From positions 49,712,093 through 49,776,092 of the forward strand of contig NC_037669.1 of assembly GCF_003255815.1 (NCBI RefSeq): a stretch of 64,000 nucleotides of DNA. The letters run 5' to 3'. Source of the DNA: Theropithecus gelada (taxonomy: Eukaryota > Chordata > Mammalia > Primates > Cercopithecidae). This document shows positions 59,401 through 64,000 of the stretch, one piece after another. The notes beneath the pieces are model-generated. The model had not been told where the DNA came from. It saw nothing but the letters and a program-made list of their open reading frames with translations, and did no database searches. Each line of letters opens with the position of its first letter. Within the stretch, counting starts at the first letter, position 1. Position numbers and translations under genes: made by a program.

Positions 59401-61468
59401 TGCTGTCAAATGATGTCACTCTCGGAGAACAGAGTGGCTCAGCTTAAGCAAACTCTCATCATGGGGCTTAAGGGTCATTTTTTCTCTAAAAGGGTTTAAG
59501 TGTAAAATTGTCTGTCACTCCCTGCAGGAAAAGTTGCTTGGTTTGATGTCACTGCCAACCAAAGAACAGTTTGAGGAACTGAAAAAGAAAAGGAAGGAGG
59601 AAATGGAGAGGAAGAGGGCCATGGAGAGACAAGTGAGTGAAGCCAGGGATACGGGGCCCGCTTCCTCCTGTGGCTCTCAAGCACAGAGGCTGCCGTGAGC
59701 TCCCAGGTTGTGTGGGGTTGTAGTGAATCAGAACCTCTCTCTCAAATGTGCATATTTCTTCTGTTGTGTTTCAGCCTCACTTTTATCTATGGGAACTAGA
59801 ATAATTGTTTTTCTCCCCAGGTCCTATTTTTCTTTCAGAGCTTCTGCTGATTCTCTCATGGCTAGAATATCACAGAGACTGACAGTTCTCCCTATGGCAG
59901 AAGTTGCAGAGGACCAAGACATTAGGAAGTTCCTTGTAGAACATATTGGTATATGCAATATTAAACAGAAAATTATATGTGTATTTAACGCTGTGTGAGA
60001 TTCCAGTGTAGATGAGGGGAACAGACCTCAGAGGTTTAAGAAGAGTATATGGCCTGTGAATCTAAGAGAAAGAGAAAATCTGATGCCCTAACTTATTCAT
60101 TATATTTTATTTTTATTTTTGAAAATCAGGGTCTCCCTTCTGCCCACATATACACAAAAACATGACTTGATTTTAGCAGTTGGATATCTTTGTCCTGAGG
60201 TGAGAAATTGGAGTGTCACTGGCACAGGGATAGAGGGACAACAGAGGGTGGGTGACAGCTGGTGACAGCTGCCAGCATGGTGACTATTTCTTCTCTCTGC
60301 TTTGCTCTCTCCCCAGGCTGCCCTGGAGTCTCAGCGAAGGCTTGAGGAAAGGCAGAGTGGCCTGGCTTCTCGAGCAGCCAACGGGGAGGTGGCATCTCTC
60401 CGCAGGGGCTCTGCCCCCTTGAGAAAGGCTGAGGGCTGGCTCCCGCTGTCAGGAGGTCAGGGGCAGAGTGAGGACTCAGACCCGCTCCTCCAGCAGATCC
60501 ACAACATCACATCATTCATCAGGCAGGCCAAGGCCGCGGGCCGCACGGATGAAGTGCGCACCCTGCAGGAGAACCTGCGGCAGCTGCAGGACGAGTATGA
60601 CCAGCAGCAGACAGAGAAGGCCATCGAGCTGTCCCGGAGGCAGGCTGAGGAGGAGGACCTGCAGCGGGAACAGCTGCAGATGCTGCGTGAACGGGAGTTG
60701 GAACGAGAAAGGGAGCAGTTTCGGGTGGCATCCCTGCACACACGGACTCGGTCCCTGGACTTCCGAGAAATCGGCCCTTTTCAGCTGGAGCCCAGCAGAG
60801 AGCCTCGCGCCCACCTTGCTTATGCTTTGGATCTAGGCTCTTCCCCAGTTCCAAACAATACAGCTCCCAAGACCCCTTCACCTAGCTCAACTCAACAGCC
60901 CACCAGAGTGTGGTCTGGGCCCCCAGCCCTTGGCCAGGAGCTCTTAACCCAGAGCAGCATGCCACAGCAACATGAGGGGCCCTCCTTAAACCCCTTTGAT
61001 GAGGAAGACCTCTCCAGCCCCATGGAAGAGGGCACTACTAGTCCTCCTGCTGCAGGGGTTTCCTTCGACCCTTCAGCCCGCATGCTGAAAGAGTACAATC
61101 CTTTCGAGGAAGAGGACGGGGAGGAGGAGGCAGTGGCAGGGAATCCATTCATTCAGCCAGACAGCCCAGCTCTTAACCCCTTCAACGAGGAAGATGAACA
61201 TCCCCAGCAGAGGCCCTCAAGCCCTCTGGTTCCTGGCAACCCCTTTGAGGAACCCACCTGTACCAACCCCTTTGAGATGGACAGTGACAGTGGGCCGGAG
61301 GCTGAGGAGCCCATAGAGGAAGAGCTCCTCCTGCAGCAGATCGATAACATCAAGGCATACATCTTTGATGCCAAGCAGTGTGGCCGCCTAGATGAGGTAG
61401 AGGTGCTGACAGAGAACCTGCGGGAGCTGAAGCACACCCTGGCCAAGCAGAAGGGGGGCACTGACTGA
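38901..61468 (+). CDS. RBSN: Rabenosyn-5 (Rab effector, FYVE zinc finger), complete coding region over 11 exons
   Basis: Joining 38901-39048, 44536-44676, 49075-49175, 49991-50036, 50140-50301, 52416-52657, 54264-54334, 57053-57139, 58068-58170, 59528-59632 and 60317-61468 gives 2358 nt, 785 residues plus TGA, with every intron GT-AG and in phase. Domains seen: C2H2 finger (C16, C19, H32, H37); FYVE domain about 154-260 (W154xxD157, RRHHCR at 175-180, Zn ligands from C163 to C255); charged coiled-coil stretches about 380-420 and 477-540; a Rab4-binding-type hairpin about 457-494; NPF motifs at 627, 663, 678, 689, 710 and 719; a C-terminal Rab5-binding-type hairpin about 738-777. Family knowledge: it binds PI3P, Rab5, Rab4, VPS45 and EHD proteins on early endosomes and supports endosome fusion and receptor recycling. 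The start ATG has a strong context (accgccATGG). The human protein is 784 residues by memory. No disruption is seen. Confidence 0.97.
39200..39375 (-). repeat. MIR element, RBSN intron
   Basis: TGTCATGTGCCAGGCATTTT, AATCCTCACAATAACTGTG. Confidence 0.6.
39735..40042 (+). mobile_element. Alu, sense, old, with (CA)n tail
   Basis: GGCAGGCACAGTGGCTTATG start. The tail has become an (AC)n run at about 40017-40039. Confidence 0.85.
40450..40640 (-). repeat. MIR element, RBSN intron
   Basis: TAACAACTCTGCAAGAAGGT, TTATCCACGGTCACACAGG. Confidence 0.65.
41043..41370 (+). mobile_element. Alu, sense, first of adjacent pair
   Basis: CTGGGCACAGTGACTCACAC start, long A/T-rich linker, CAAAAAACAAAATAAAG tail. 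Confidence 0.88.
41373..41645 (+). mobile_element. Alu, sense, second of adjacent pair
   Basis: CAGCCAGGTGCAGTGGCTCA start. GAAA(G/A)GATCCT lies before the pair (about 41031) and after it (about 41645). Confidence 0.88.
42353..42641 (+). mobile_element. Alu, sense
   Basis: GGCCAGGGACAGTGGCTCAT start. Target duplication AAA(G/A)ACTACTTTAG on both sides. Confidence 0.9.
42800..43018 (+). mobile_element. 5'-truncated Alu, sense
   Basis: GCCTAGGCAATATCTCTCC then ATGGTGGTGCACACCTG and GGTGACAGAGTGAGACCC, tail (AAATA)n. Confidence 0.8.
43290..43490 (+). repeat. MIR element, RBSN intron
   Basis: TTTGTGATCTTGGGTGAAGC, CATTGTGCCTGGTACATA. Confidence 0.65.
43765..44215 (-). mobile_element. Old L1 fragment split by an Alu, in RBSN intron
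   Basis: AATTGAGGTATAGTTTTTAAG before and TACCCACTTAACCACCACTC after the Alu at 43840-44134 are old L1 3' sequence. Confidence 0.5.
43840..44134 (-). mobile_element. Alu, antisense
   Basis: T-run, GACAGGATCTCATTCTGG, CCACTGTGCCTGGCCC. Confidence 0.88.
44536..44676 (+). CDS. RBSN: RBSN coding exon 2 of 11
   Basis: The acceptor is TTTTTCAAG and the donor is CTTG|GTAAGA. 141 nt, residues 50-96, a lysine-rich then acidic linker ending in MWEPQEL. The frame agrees with both neighbouring exons. Confidence 0.95.
44830..44995 (-). repeat. MIR element, RBSN intron
   Basis: CTTTGTGTTAGGCATTACAT and GTCTCGTTAGATCTTCACTG. Confidence 0.5.
45280..45565 (-). mobile_element. Alu, antisense, old
   Basis: GAGACAGAGACTCACTGGGTC with several deletions, ends GAGCTACTATACTTGCC. 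Confidence 0.85.
46049..46342 (+). mobile_element. Alu, sense (S-like)
   Basis: CCGGGCGTGGTGGCTCACGC start. Target duplication AATAATACTATACA on both sides. Confidence 0.92.
46439..46712 (+). repeat. Tandem duplication, period about 153 bp, RBSN intron
   Basis: Unit one (46439-46591) and unit two (46592 to about 46712) share TTTCATGATTGCC, ATGTGAGATTACT, TTAAGTTGCCAGTTGCAG and GAATGGCAAATTTT, with a few small deletions in the second copy. Confidence 0.85.
46805..47100 (+). mobile_element. Alu, sense
   Basis: GGCCAGGTGCAGTGGCTCAC start. AAGAGTATA precedes and follows. Confidence 0.9.
47203..47497 (-). mobile_element. Alu, antisense
   Basis: GAGATGGAGTCTTCCTCTGTC, CCACTGCACCTGGCC, flanked by CTGATT(T)ATAGTT. 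Confidence 0.9.
47641..47948 (-). mobile_element. Young AluY antisense, cercopithecid YRa-type, RBSN intron
   Basis: GCAGTGGCCGGATCTCAGCTC, CCACCTCACCCGGCTAG and CAGGCTTGAGCCACCGCGCC. Target duplication ATAAATATTT at 47631-47640 and 47949-47958. Confidence 0.92.
48420..48640 (-). repeat. MIR element, RBSN intron
   Basis: AACAACTCTGTGAAGTACAT, TTTGTCCAGGGTTACACAGT, CTGACTCCAGAGTCCATGCT. Confidence 0.7.
48762..48981 (-). mobile_element. Partial Alu, antisense
   Basis: TGAGATTGGTCTCACTCTGTC to GACGGGGTCTCGCTACG, flanked by CTTTTGAAATT on both sides. It lies about 90 bp before a coding-exon acceptor. Confidence 0.85.
49075..49175 (+). CDS. RBSN: RBSN coding exon 3 of 11
   Basis: The acceptor is TTCCCTCTAG and the donor is GAAG|GTAAAT. 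Encodes about residues 97-130, a helical segment before the FYVE domain (HYVVEVNKLIIRLEK). Confidence 0.95.
49991..50036 (+). CDS. RBSN: RBSN coding exon 4 of 11 (46-nt short exon)
   Basis: The acceptor is CCCGGTCAG and the donor is CGAG|GTAACT. Encodes residues 131-145 plus one base. It is followed by an intron of only 103 bp. Confidence 0.93.
50140..50301 (+). CDS. RBSN: RBSN coding exon 5 of 11 (FYVE core)
   Basis: The acceptor is CTTCCCAAAG and the donor is GGCAA|GTAGGT. Encodes residues 146-199 plus one base: W154VND157, the CPDC pair, the PI3P-binding RRHHCR motif, CRLC and CKKC. These are the zinc ligands and the phosphoinositide pocket of a FYVE finger. Confidence 0.97.
50495..51012 (-). 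mobile_element. MER5A-like hAT DNA transposon, split by an Alu
   Basis: GGGATTGGCAAACTTTGTAAG, GTGGGCCACATATGGTTGC and the closing GGACTTGGCTCACAGG match the MER5A pattern. The Alu at 50614-50915 interrupts it. The strand is uncertain. Confidence 0.6.
50614..50915 (+). mobile_element. Alu, sense, inside MER5A-like element
   Basis: GACTGGGCACAGTGGCTCAC start and AAATAAATAAAG tail. Confidence 0.9.
52416..52657 (+). CDS. RBSN: RBSN coding exon 6 of 11 (serine-rich insert and last FYVE zinc ligands)
   Basis: The acceptor is GTGGTTACAG and the donor is ACGAG|GTGATT. Residues 200-280. It encodes a serine-rich stretch (about 203-240) and then CCTHC (251-255), which supplies the last zinc pair. The insert makes this FYVE domain longer than the canonical one. 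Confidence 0.96.
53757..54052 (+). mobile_element. Alu, sense (S-like)
   Basis: GGCCGGGTGTGGTGGCTCAC start, (AAAAC)n tail, AAACATCTGG on both sides. Confidence 0.9.
54264..54334 (+). CDS. RBSN: RBSN coding exon 7 of 11
   Basis: The acceptor is TTTGTTCTTAG and the donor is TTAAA|GTAAGC. 71 nt encoding a helical segment (LRLCMEKVDQKAPEYIRMAA). In phase with both neighbours. Confidence 0.95.
54808..55283 (-). mobile_element. Antisense Alu pair: partial copy, (TA)n, then full copy
   Basis: The first part (54808-54963) ends at CACGCCCAGCTAA, then (TA)n (54964-54981) and a new T-run starts a full antisense Alu (about 54982-55283). ACATCTGCTT lies before and after the pair. Confidence 0.85.
55295..55985 (-). 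mobile_element. Old L1 (L1M type) fragment, antisense, in RBSN intron
   Basis: AAGTGTACAGTTCGGTGG, CTCTATGGATTTGTTTG, TTCATCCATGTTGTTGCAT and GGAGTGGAATTGCTGGG are the usual L1M 3' landmarks. The fragment sits inside a MER5A-like element. Confidence 0.7.
56394..56431 (+). repeat. (GT)n(AT)n microsatellite, RBSN intron
   Basis: TGTGTGTGTG run followed by TATATATATA, directly before a partial Alu. Confidence 0.9.
56432..56655 (-). mobile_element. Partial Alu, antisense
   Basis: TTGAGACCAAGTTTTGTTCTG to GCCAGGCTGGTCTCGAAC. It follows a (GT)n(AT)n run at 56394-56431. Confidence 0.85.
57053..57139 (+). CDS. RBSN: RBSN coding exon 8 of 11
   Basis: The acceptor is TTTCTCCTTAG and the donor is TTAAG|GTAAGG. 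87 nt, encoding a segment that includes SLEHASDLRVEVQKVYELI. Confidence 0.95.
57350..57545 (-). repeat. MIR element, RBSN intron
   Basis: ATCATGTGCTAGTCACTGGC, TTACCCTGTGAGGTAGGGAT. Confidence 0.55.
58068..58170 (+). CDS. RBSN: RBSN coding exon 9 of 11
   Basis: The acceptor is TTCCAATTCAG and the donor is GTGCAG|GTAAAG. 103 nt, including LTLGLNQDPPPHPSNLRLQR. Confidence 0.95.
58737..58925 (-). mobile_element. Partial Alu, antisense
   Basis: Long T-rich lead, GACAGGGTCTTACCATGTTG, CACACTGCCCCCAGCC. ACAAAGAGATCT on both sides. Confidence 0.88.
59015..59330 (-). repeat. L2/MIR-type relic, RBSN intron
   Basis: CATTTATTGAGCGCCTCTAT, AGTGTTTTAGGTGCTGGATG, TAGTGAACAAAAAAGACC. Confidence 0.55.
59528..59632 (+). 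CDS. RBSN: RBSN coding exon 10 of 11
   Basis: The acceptor is CACTCCCTGCAG and the donor is GACAA|GTGAGT. 105 nt (35 codons), ending in a Lys/Arg/Glu-rich helix (KKKRKEEMERKRAMERQ) that continues as coiled coil into the last exon. Confidence 0.95.
60317..61468 (+). CDS. RBSN: RBSN coding exon 11 of 11 (Rab4 hairpin, NPF array, Rab5 hairpin, stop)
   Basis: The acceptor is CTCTCCCCAG. The 1152-nt exon encodes residues 403-785 and the TGA. It holds the first DPLLQQIHNI hairpin (about 457-494), a Gln/Glu/Arg-rich coiled coil, six NPF motifs in an acidic, proline-rich region (EHD-binding sites by family knowledge) and the second ELLLQQIDNI hairpin (about 738-777). The two hairpins are clearly homologous to each other. 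Confidence 0.97.
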   Translation, partial: AALESQRRLEERQSGLASRAANGEVASLRRGSAPLRKAEGWLPLSGGQGQSEDSDPLLQQIHNITSFIRQAKAAGRTDEVRTLQENLRQLQDEYDQQQTEKAIELSRRQAEEEDLQREQLQMLRERELEREREQFRVASLHTRTRSLDFREIGPFQLEPSREPRAHLAYALDLGSSPVPNNTAPKTPSPSSTQQPTRVWSGPPALGQELLTQSSMPQQHEGPSLNPFDEEDLSSPMEEGTTSPPAAGVSFDPSARMLKEYNPFEEEDGEEEAVAGNPFIQPDSPALNPFNEEDEHPQQRPSSPLVPGNPFEEPTCTNPFEMDSDSGPEAEEPIEEELLLQQIDNIKAYIFDAKQCGRLDEVEVLTENLRELKHTLAKQKGGTD

Positions 61469-61526
61469 TCGGCAGTGGAGAGGGCACCTTTGGGCCCAGG
61501 GGTCTGGCAGGAGCCAGTGGAGCAGG

Positions 61527-61650
61527 ACAGAGGGCAGGCAGGGTGGATGGGGAAGGTGGCAGGGTGGATGGGGAAGGTGGCAGNACAGAGGGCAGGCAGG
61601 GTGGATGGGGAAGGTGGCAGGGTGGATGGGGAAGGTGGCAGGGTGAGAAG
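61527..61650 (+). repeat. Minisatellite in the RBSN 3' UTR, with an assembly N
   Basis: A 58-bp unit (61527-61584) is repeated directly at 61585-61642. Each unit holds two copies of a 21-bp G-rich motif of the form AGGGTGGATGGGGAAGGTGG plus C. The single N at 61584 is the last base of the first unit; the matching base in the second unit is G. Confidence 0.85.
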
Positions 61651-62620
61651 TCAGATGCACACAGGTGAGGGGCAGGAATCTGCTGTTTTGTGTTGTGCAC
61701 TTTGAGGTGTTTCCACTACAGTTGAATAATAGAATAGAAACTAGAACAGGGAGAATCAGCATTTATTTGCTGTTTTTCCTGTTTATTATTACTGTCTTTT
61801 GTAATTGGAGGTTTACCCCTTTTGAAGGGACTTTACATTTTTACTATCGAGATATAACTAAATGCAGCTCTGTTGGGCCCAGGGCAGAAATGGCTGCTGT
61901 GTACCTCTTGGGTCTATTTACTACTGCCTAGTCTTGGTTCCTTTTGCAGTATTATAGGGCAGCCTTTATAGAGCCCTTCTTTAGCCAAGACAGAGAAGAT
62001 AGATTCCACTGAGCTATATTCTGCTCTGACAGAAGTCCATCCCTAGTAGGCTGTGAGTTCCATTTCACCTGGGGCCGCCTCTCCCCTGCTCTGCGCTTCC
62101 TGTCTGTACAATAGCAGGGGGAAGTGCTGCTATGAAGGGGAGAGTTTAGACCCAGGAGAGCCCAGCACCTCTTTTTAAGGTGGGGTGATGGGAACATTTC
62201 ACCAGGGTCTATTTTCTCAGTTTAAGTTGTTTTTTGTCTCTTTCAGGAAGTTAAGCTGCCAGTGCAGGGTATCAATGTGAATCTGGTCCTGAGCTTTTTA
62301 GAAAATAAGAGTGGTTAACTTTTTGGTTGATACTAGTATTACTTGTGAGAAGAGTTTCCCCACCCTTGTTCTGATGGAACAATTGTCTGTCATTGGAGAA
62401 ATCTCCCTCCAGAGCTTTGGCAAAGTTACTCTGATCTGGGTCTGTTTAAAAGGCCTGGTCTCTAATTTAGGAATCGGTGATCTGGAAGCTTTTGCAAAAC
62501 ATCATCAGAAGAAGGGAAGCTTCCCAGAGTCAGAAGCTAAATTAAAGTAATTTCCAAGGCTATTTGATCAGCCTTCTTCCCTTTTGGTTCATTGTGTTCT
62601 GACCTGGGGCACTGATGAGA

Positions 62621-62922
62621 TTTTTTTTTTTTTTTTTTTTGAGACAAGAGTCTCACTTTGTTGCCCAGGCTGGAGTGCAGTAGCATGATCTCAGCTCACT
62701 GCAACCTCCACCTCCCCAGTTCAAGTGATTCTTGTGTCTCAGCCACCTGAATAGCTGGGATTACAGGTGTGGACCACCATGCCTGGCTAATCTCTGTATT
62801 TTTAGTAGAGATGGGGTTTCACCGTTTTGACCAGGCTGGTTTTGAACTCCTGGCCTCAAGTGATCTGCCATCTTGGCCTCCCAAAGTGCTGGGAATACAG
62901 GCGTGAGCCACTGTGCCCGCCC
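62621..62922 (-). mobile_element. Alu, antisense, RBSN 3' UTR
   Basis: T-run, GAGACAAGAGTCTCACTTTG, CCACTGTGCCCGCC, flanked by CTGATGAGAT. Confidence 0.92.
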
Positions 62923-63895
62923 TGATGAGATGTTTTATTACCAACGTTAGTATTAAGAAACTGAAATGTTTGAAGAAGCACAACCCAGGATCGTGCTGGT
63001 AGCACCCACAGTACTTAACTATTAGTCAATTAAGACCAGAAAGGGAAATTGTTAATTTAGCTCTGGTGCTTTGGTTTACAGGAACATAACCCTTAACTGA
63101 CATCTGACATCATGATAGCCACATGTGCTCAGCTCTGGGTGGAGTTTCTGCAGTTACTCATCTTAACTAATGAACAGTAACTGACCACTGGTCACTTTAT
63201 GCCCTGTAACTAGCTTTAGGCCATACTTTCACTGGTTACTGGTGTGAGAGCTGAAATTAATTTTGTTACATTCTGGTGAAGATCCCTCTTGATAATGGGA
63301 ATGTTTGAACTCTCTTGATGAAAAAATAATCTGTATTTGTGTTGATGTTCACATTTCTGTATCACATTTCTTATCCTTTTGGTTGAATGAAAAGGTCTTG
63401 TATAGGGTGTGGAGACGGGGAGTGGGGACCCTTTGCATTTGGGATCTGTTCACAAACAGCCATACGAGTGGGTTAACGAATGTCAGCCAGTTACCAGCCC
63501 TGCTGGTGGTTATGGATTGTTTTGAGAAGTTGGCAACCAGGCATCTAAGATGTTGCCTGGTACAGGCCTCTTTTCTTCCCTGAGGCCCATGACATTTCTC
63601 TGATACTCCAGAGGGTTTCCCAGATGGCCAGTAGGCTCCTCCCTGCTTAGGCTCTCATTTCTCTGAAAAGAGGATGAACTGAAAAGCAGGTAGTTTCAGA
63701 AGCTAATTGCTGCTTTCCATCATAATTATTTTTCTTGTGAGAACATTTCTCTTTTAATTAGCTAGTGATTTTGATTAACACTAATTCACTAAACATACCC
63801 CTTCCCTCAAATCACCTCAGGTAACAATCTGTAAGTAACTAAAAGCATTGAGAAACACACAAGAAACATTTTTTGAACCTATTTTTAAAGGCCCG

Positions 63896-64000
63896 GCTGG
63901 GTGCAGTGGCTCATGCCTGTAATCCCAGCACTTTGGGAAGCCGAGGCGGGTGGATCACCTGAGGTCAGGAATTTGAGACCAGCATGGCCAACATGGTGAA
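63896..64000 (+). mobile_element. Alu, sense, cut by the window end
   Basis: GCTGGGTGCAGTGGCTCATG start, continues to the last base. Confidence 0.9.

Larger units (their letters stand above)
61469..64000 (+). other. RBSN: RBSN 3' UTR, end not found
   Basis: Non-coding sequence after the stop, with a 21-bp tandem repeat block, an antisense Alu (62621-62922) and a plus-strand Alu entering at 63896. I found no canonical AATAAA. An ATTAAA at 62541-62546 is a possible weak signal. The transcript may end here or beyond the window. Confidence 0.55.

Noticed and set aside
60457..61461. Several antisense frames across the last RBSN exon
   Set aside because: Cys/Ser-rich shadows of the real coding frame.
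1..64000. CRISPR arrays, tRNA or rRNA genes, bacterial operons
   Set aside because: None seen; the tRNA-like matches are MIR relics and the Alu matches are 7SL-derived.

Overview
The window looks like nuclear DNA of an Old World monkey, probably a macaque, baboon or close relative. It is crowded with Alu elements of all ages, MIR and L2 relics, MaLR/ERV LTRs and L1 3' ends, which is typical of a gene-rich primate region. Three Alus carry sequence states I associate with the cercopithecid-specific AluYRa group: CCGG just before the right-arm CACTGCACTCC, and CAAGCCTGTAATCCC at the 5' end. That lineage call is an inference from remembered subfamily diagnostics. A single N at 61584 marks a draft assembly.

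The one protein-coding gene is RBSN (Rabenosyn-5, formerly ZFYVE20) on the plus strand. A CpG-island promoter lies at about 35.69-36.12 kb. A non-coding 5' exon lies in or next to it. Eleven coding exons run from the ATG at 38901 to the TGA at 61466-61468. All GT/AG junctions I placed are in phase and give an intact 785-codon frame. The protein has an N-terminal C2H2 zinc finger, a FYVE domain with a serine-rich insert, a Rab4-binding helical hairpin, six NPF motifs and a C-terminal Rab5-binding hairpin. It is an early-endosome Rab effector that couples PI3P, Rab5, Rab4 and EHD proteins to sorting and recycling. The 3' UTR begins at 61469; its end was not found and may lie beyond the window.

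Bases 1-35,600 are the region upstream of RBSN. I found no functional gene there. It holds a processed RPS17 pseudogene (10976-11476), MaLR LTRs, a decayed antisense endogenous retrovirus with recognisable reverse transcriptase and RNase H fragments (about 22.1-26.3 kb), L1, L2 and MIR relics, and roughly half of the window's Alus. Two strong CTCF-like motifs (about 15985 and 27160) are the best regulatory candidates outside the promoter.

Nothing here looks like a new gene system. The most unusual signals are structural: a 56-bp copy of upstream flanking DNA placed inside an Alu 2 kb away, an inverted duplicate of an Alu that shares private mutations, repeated retroposition into the same target sites, a tandem duplication in RBSN intron 3, and a 58-bp direct repeat around the N in the 3' UTR. 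A run of four short uORFs in the RBSN leader is the most interesting expression-related feature.
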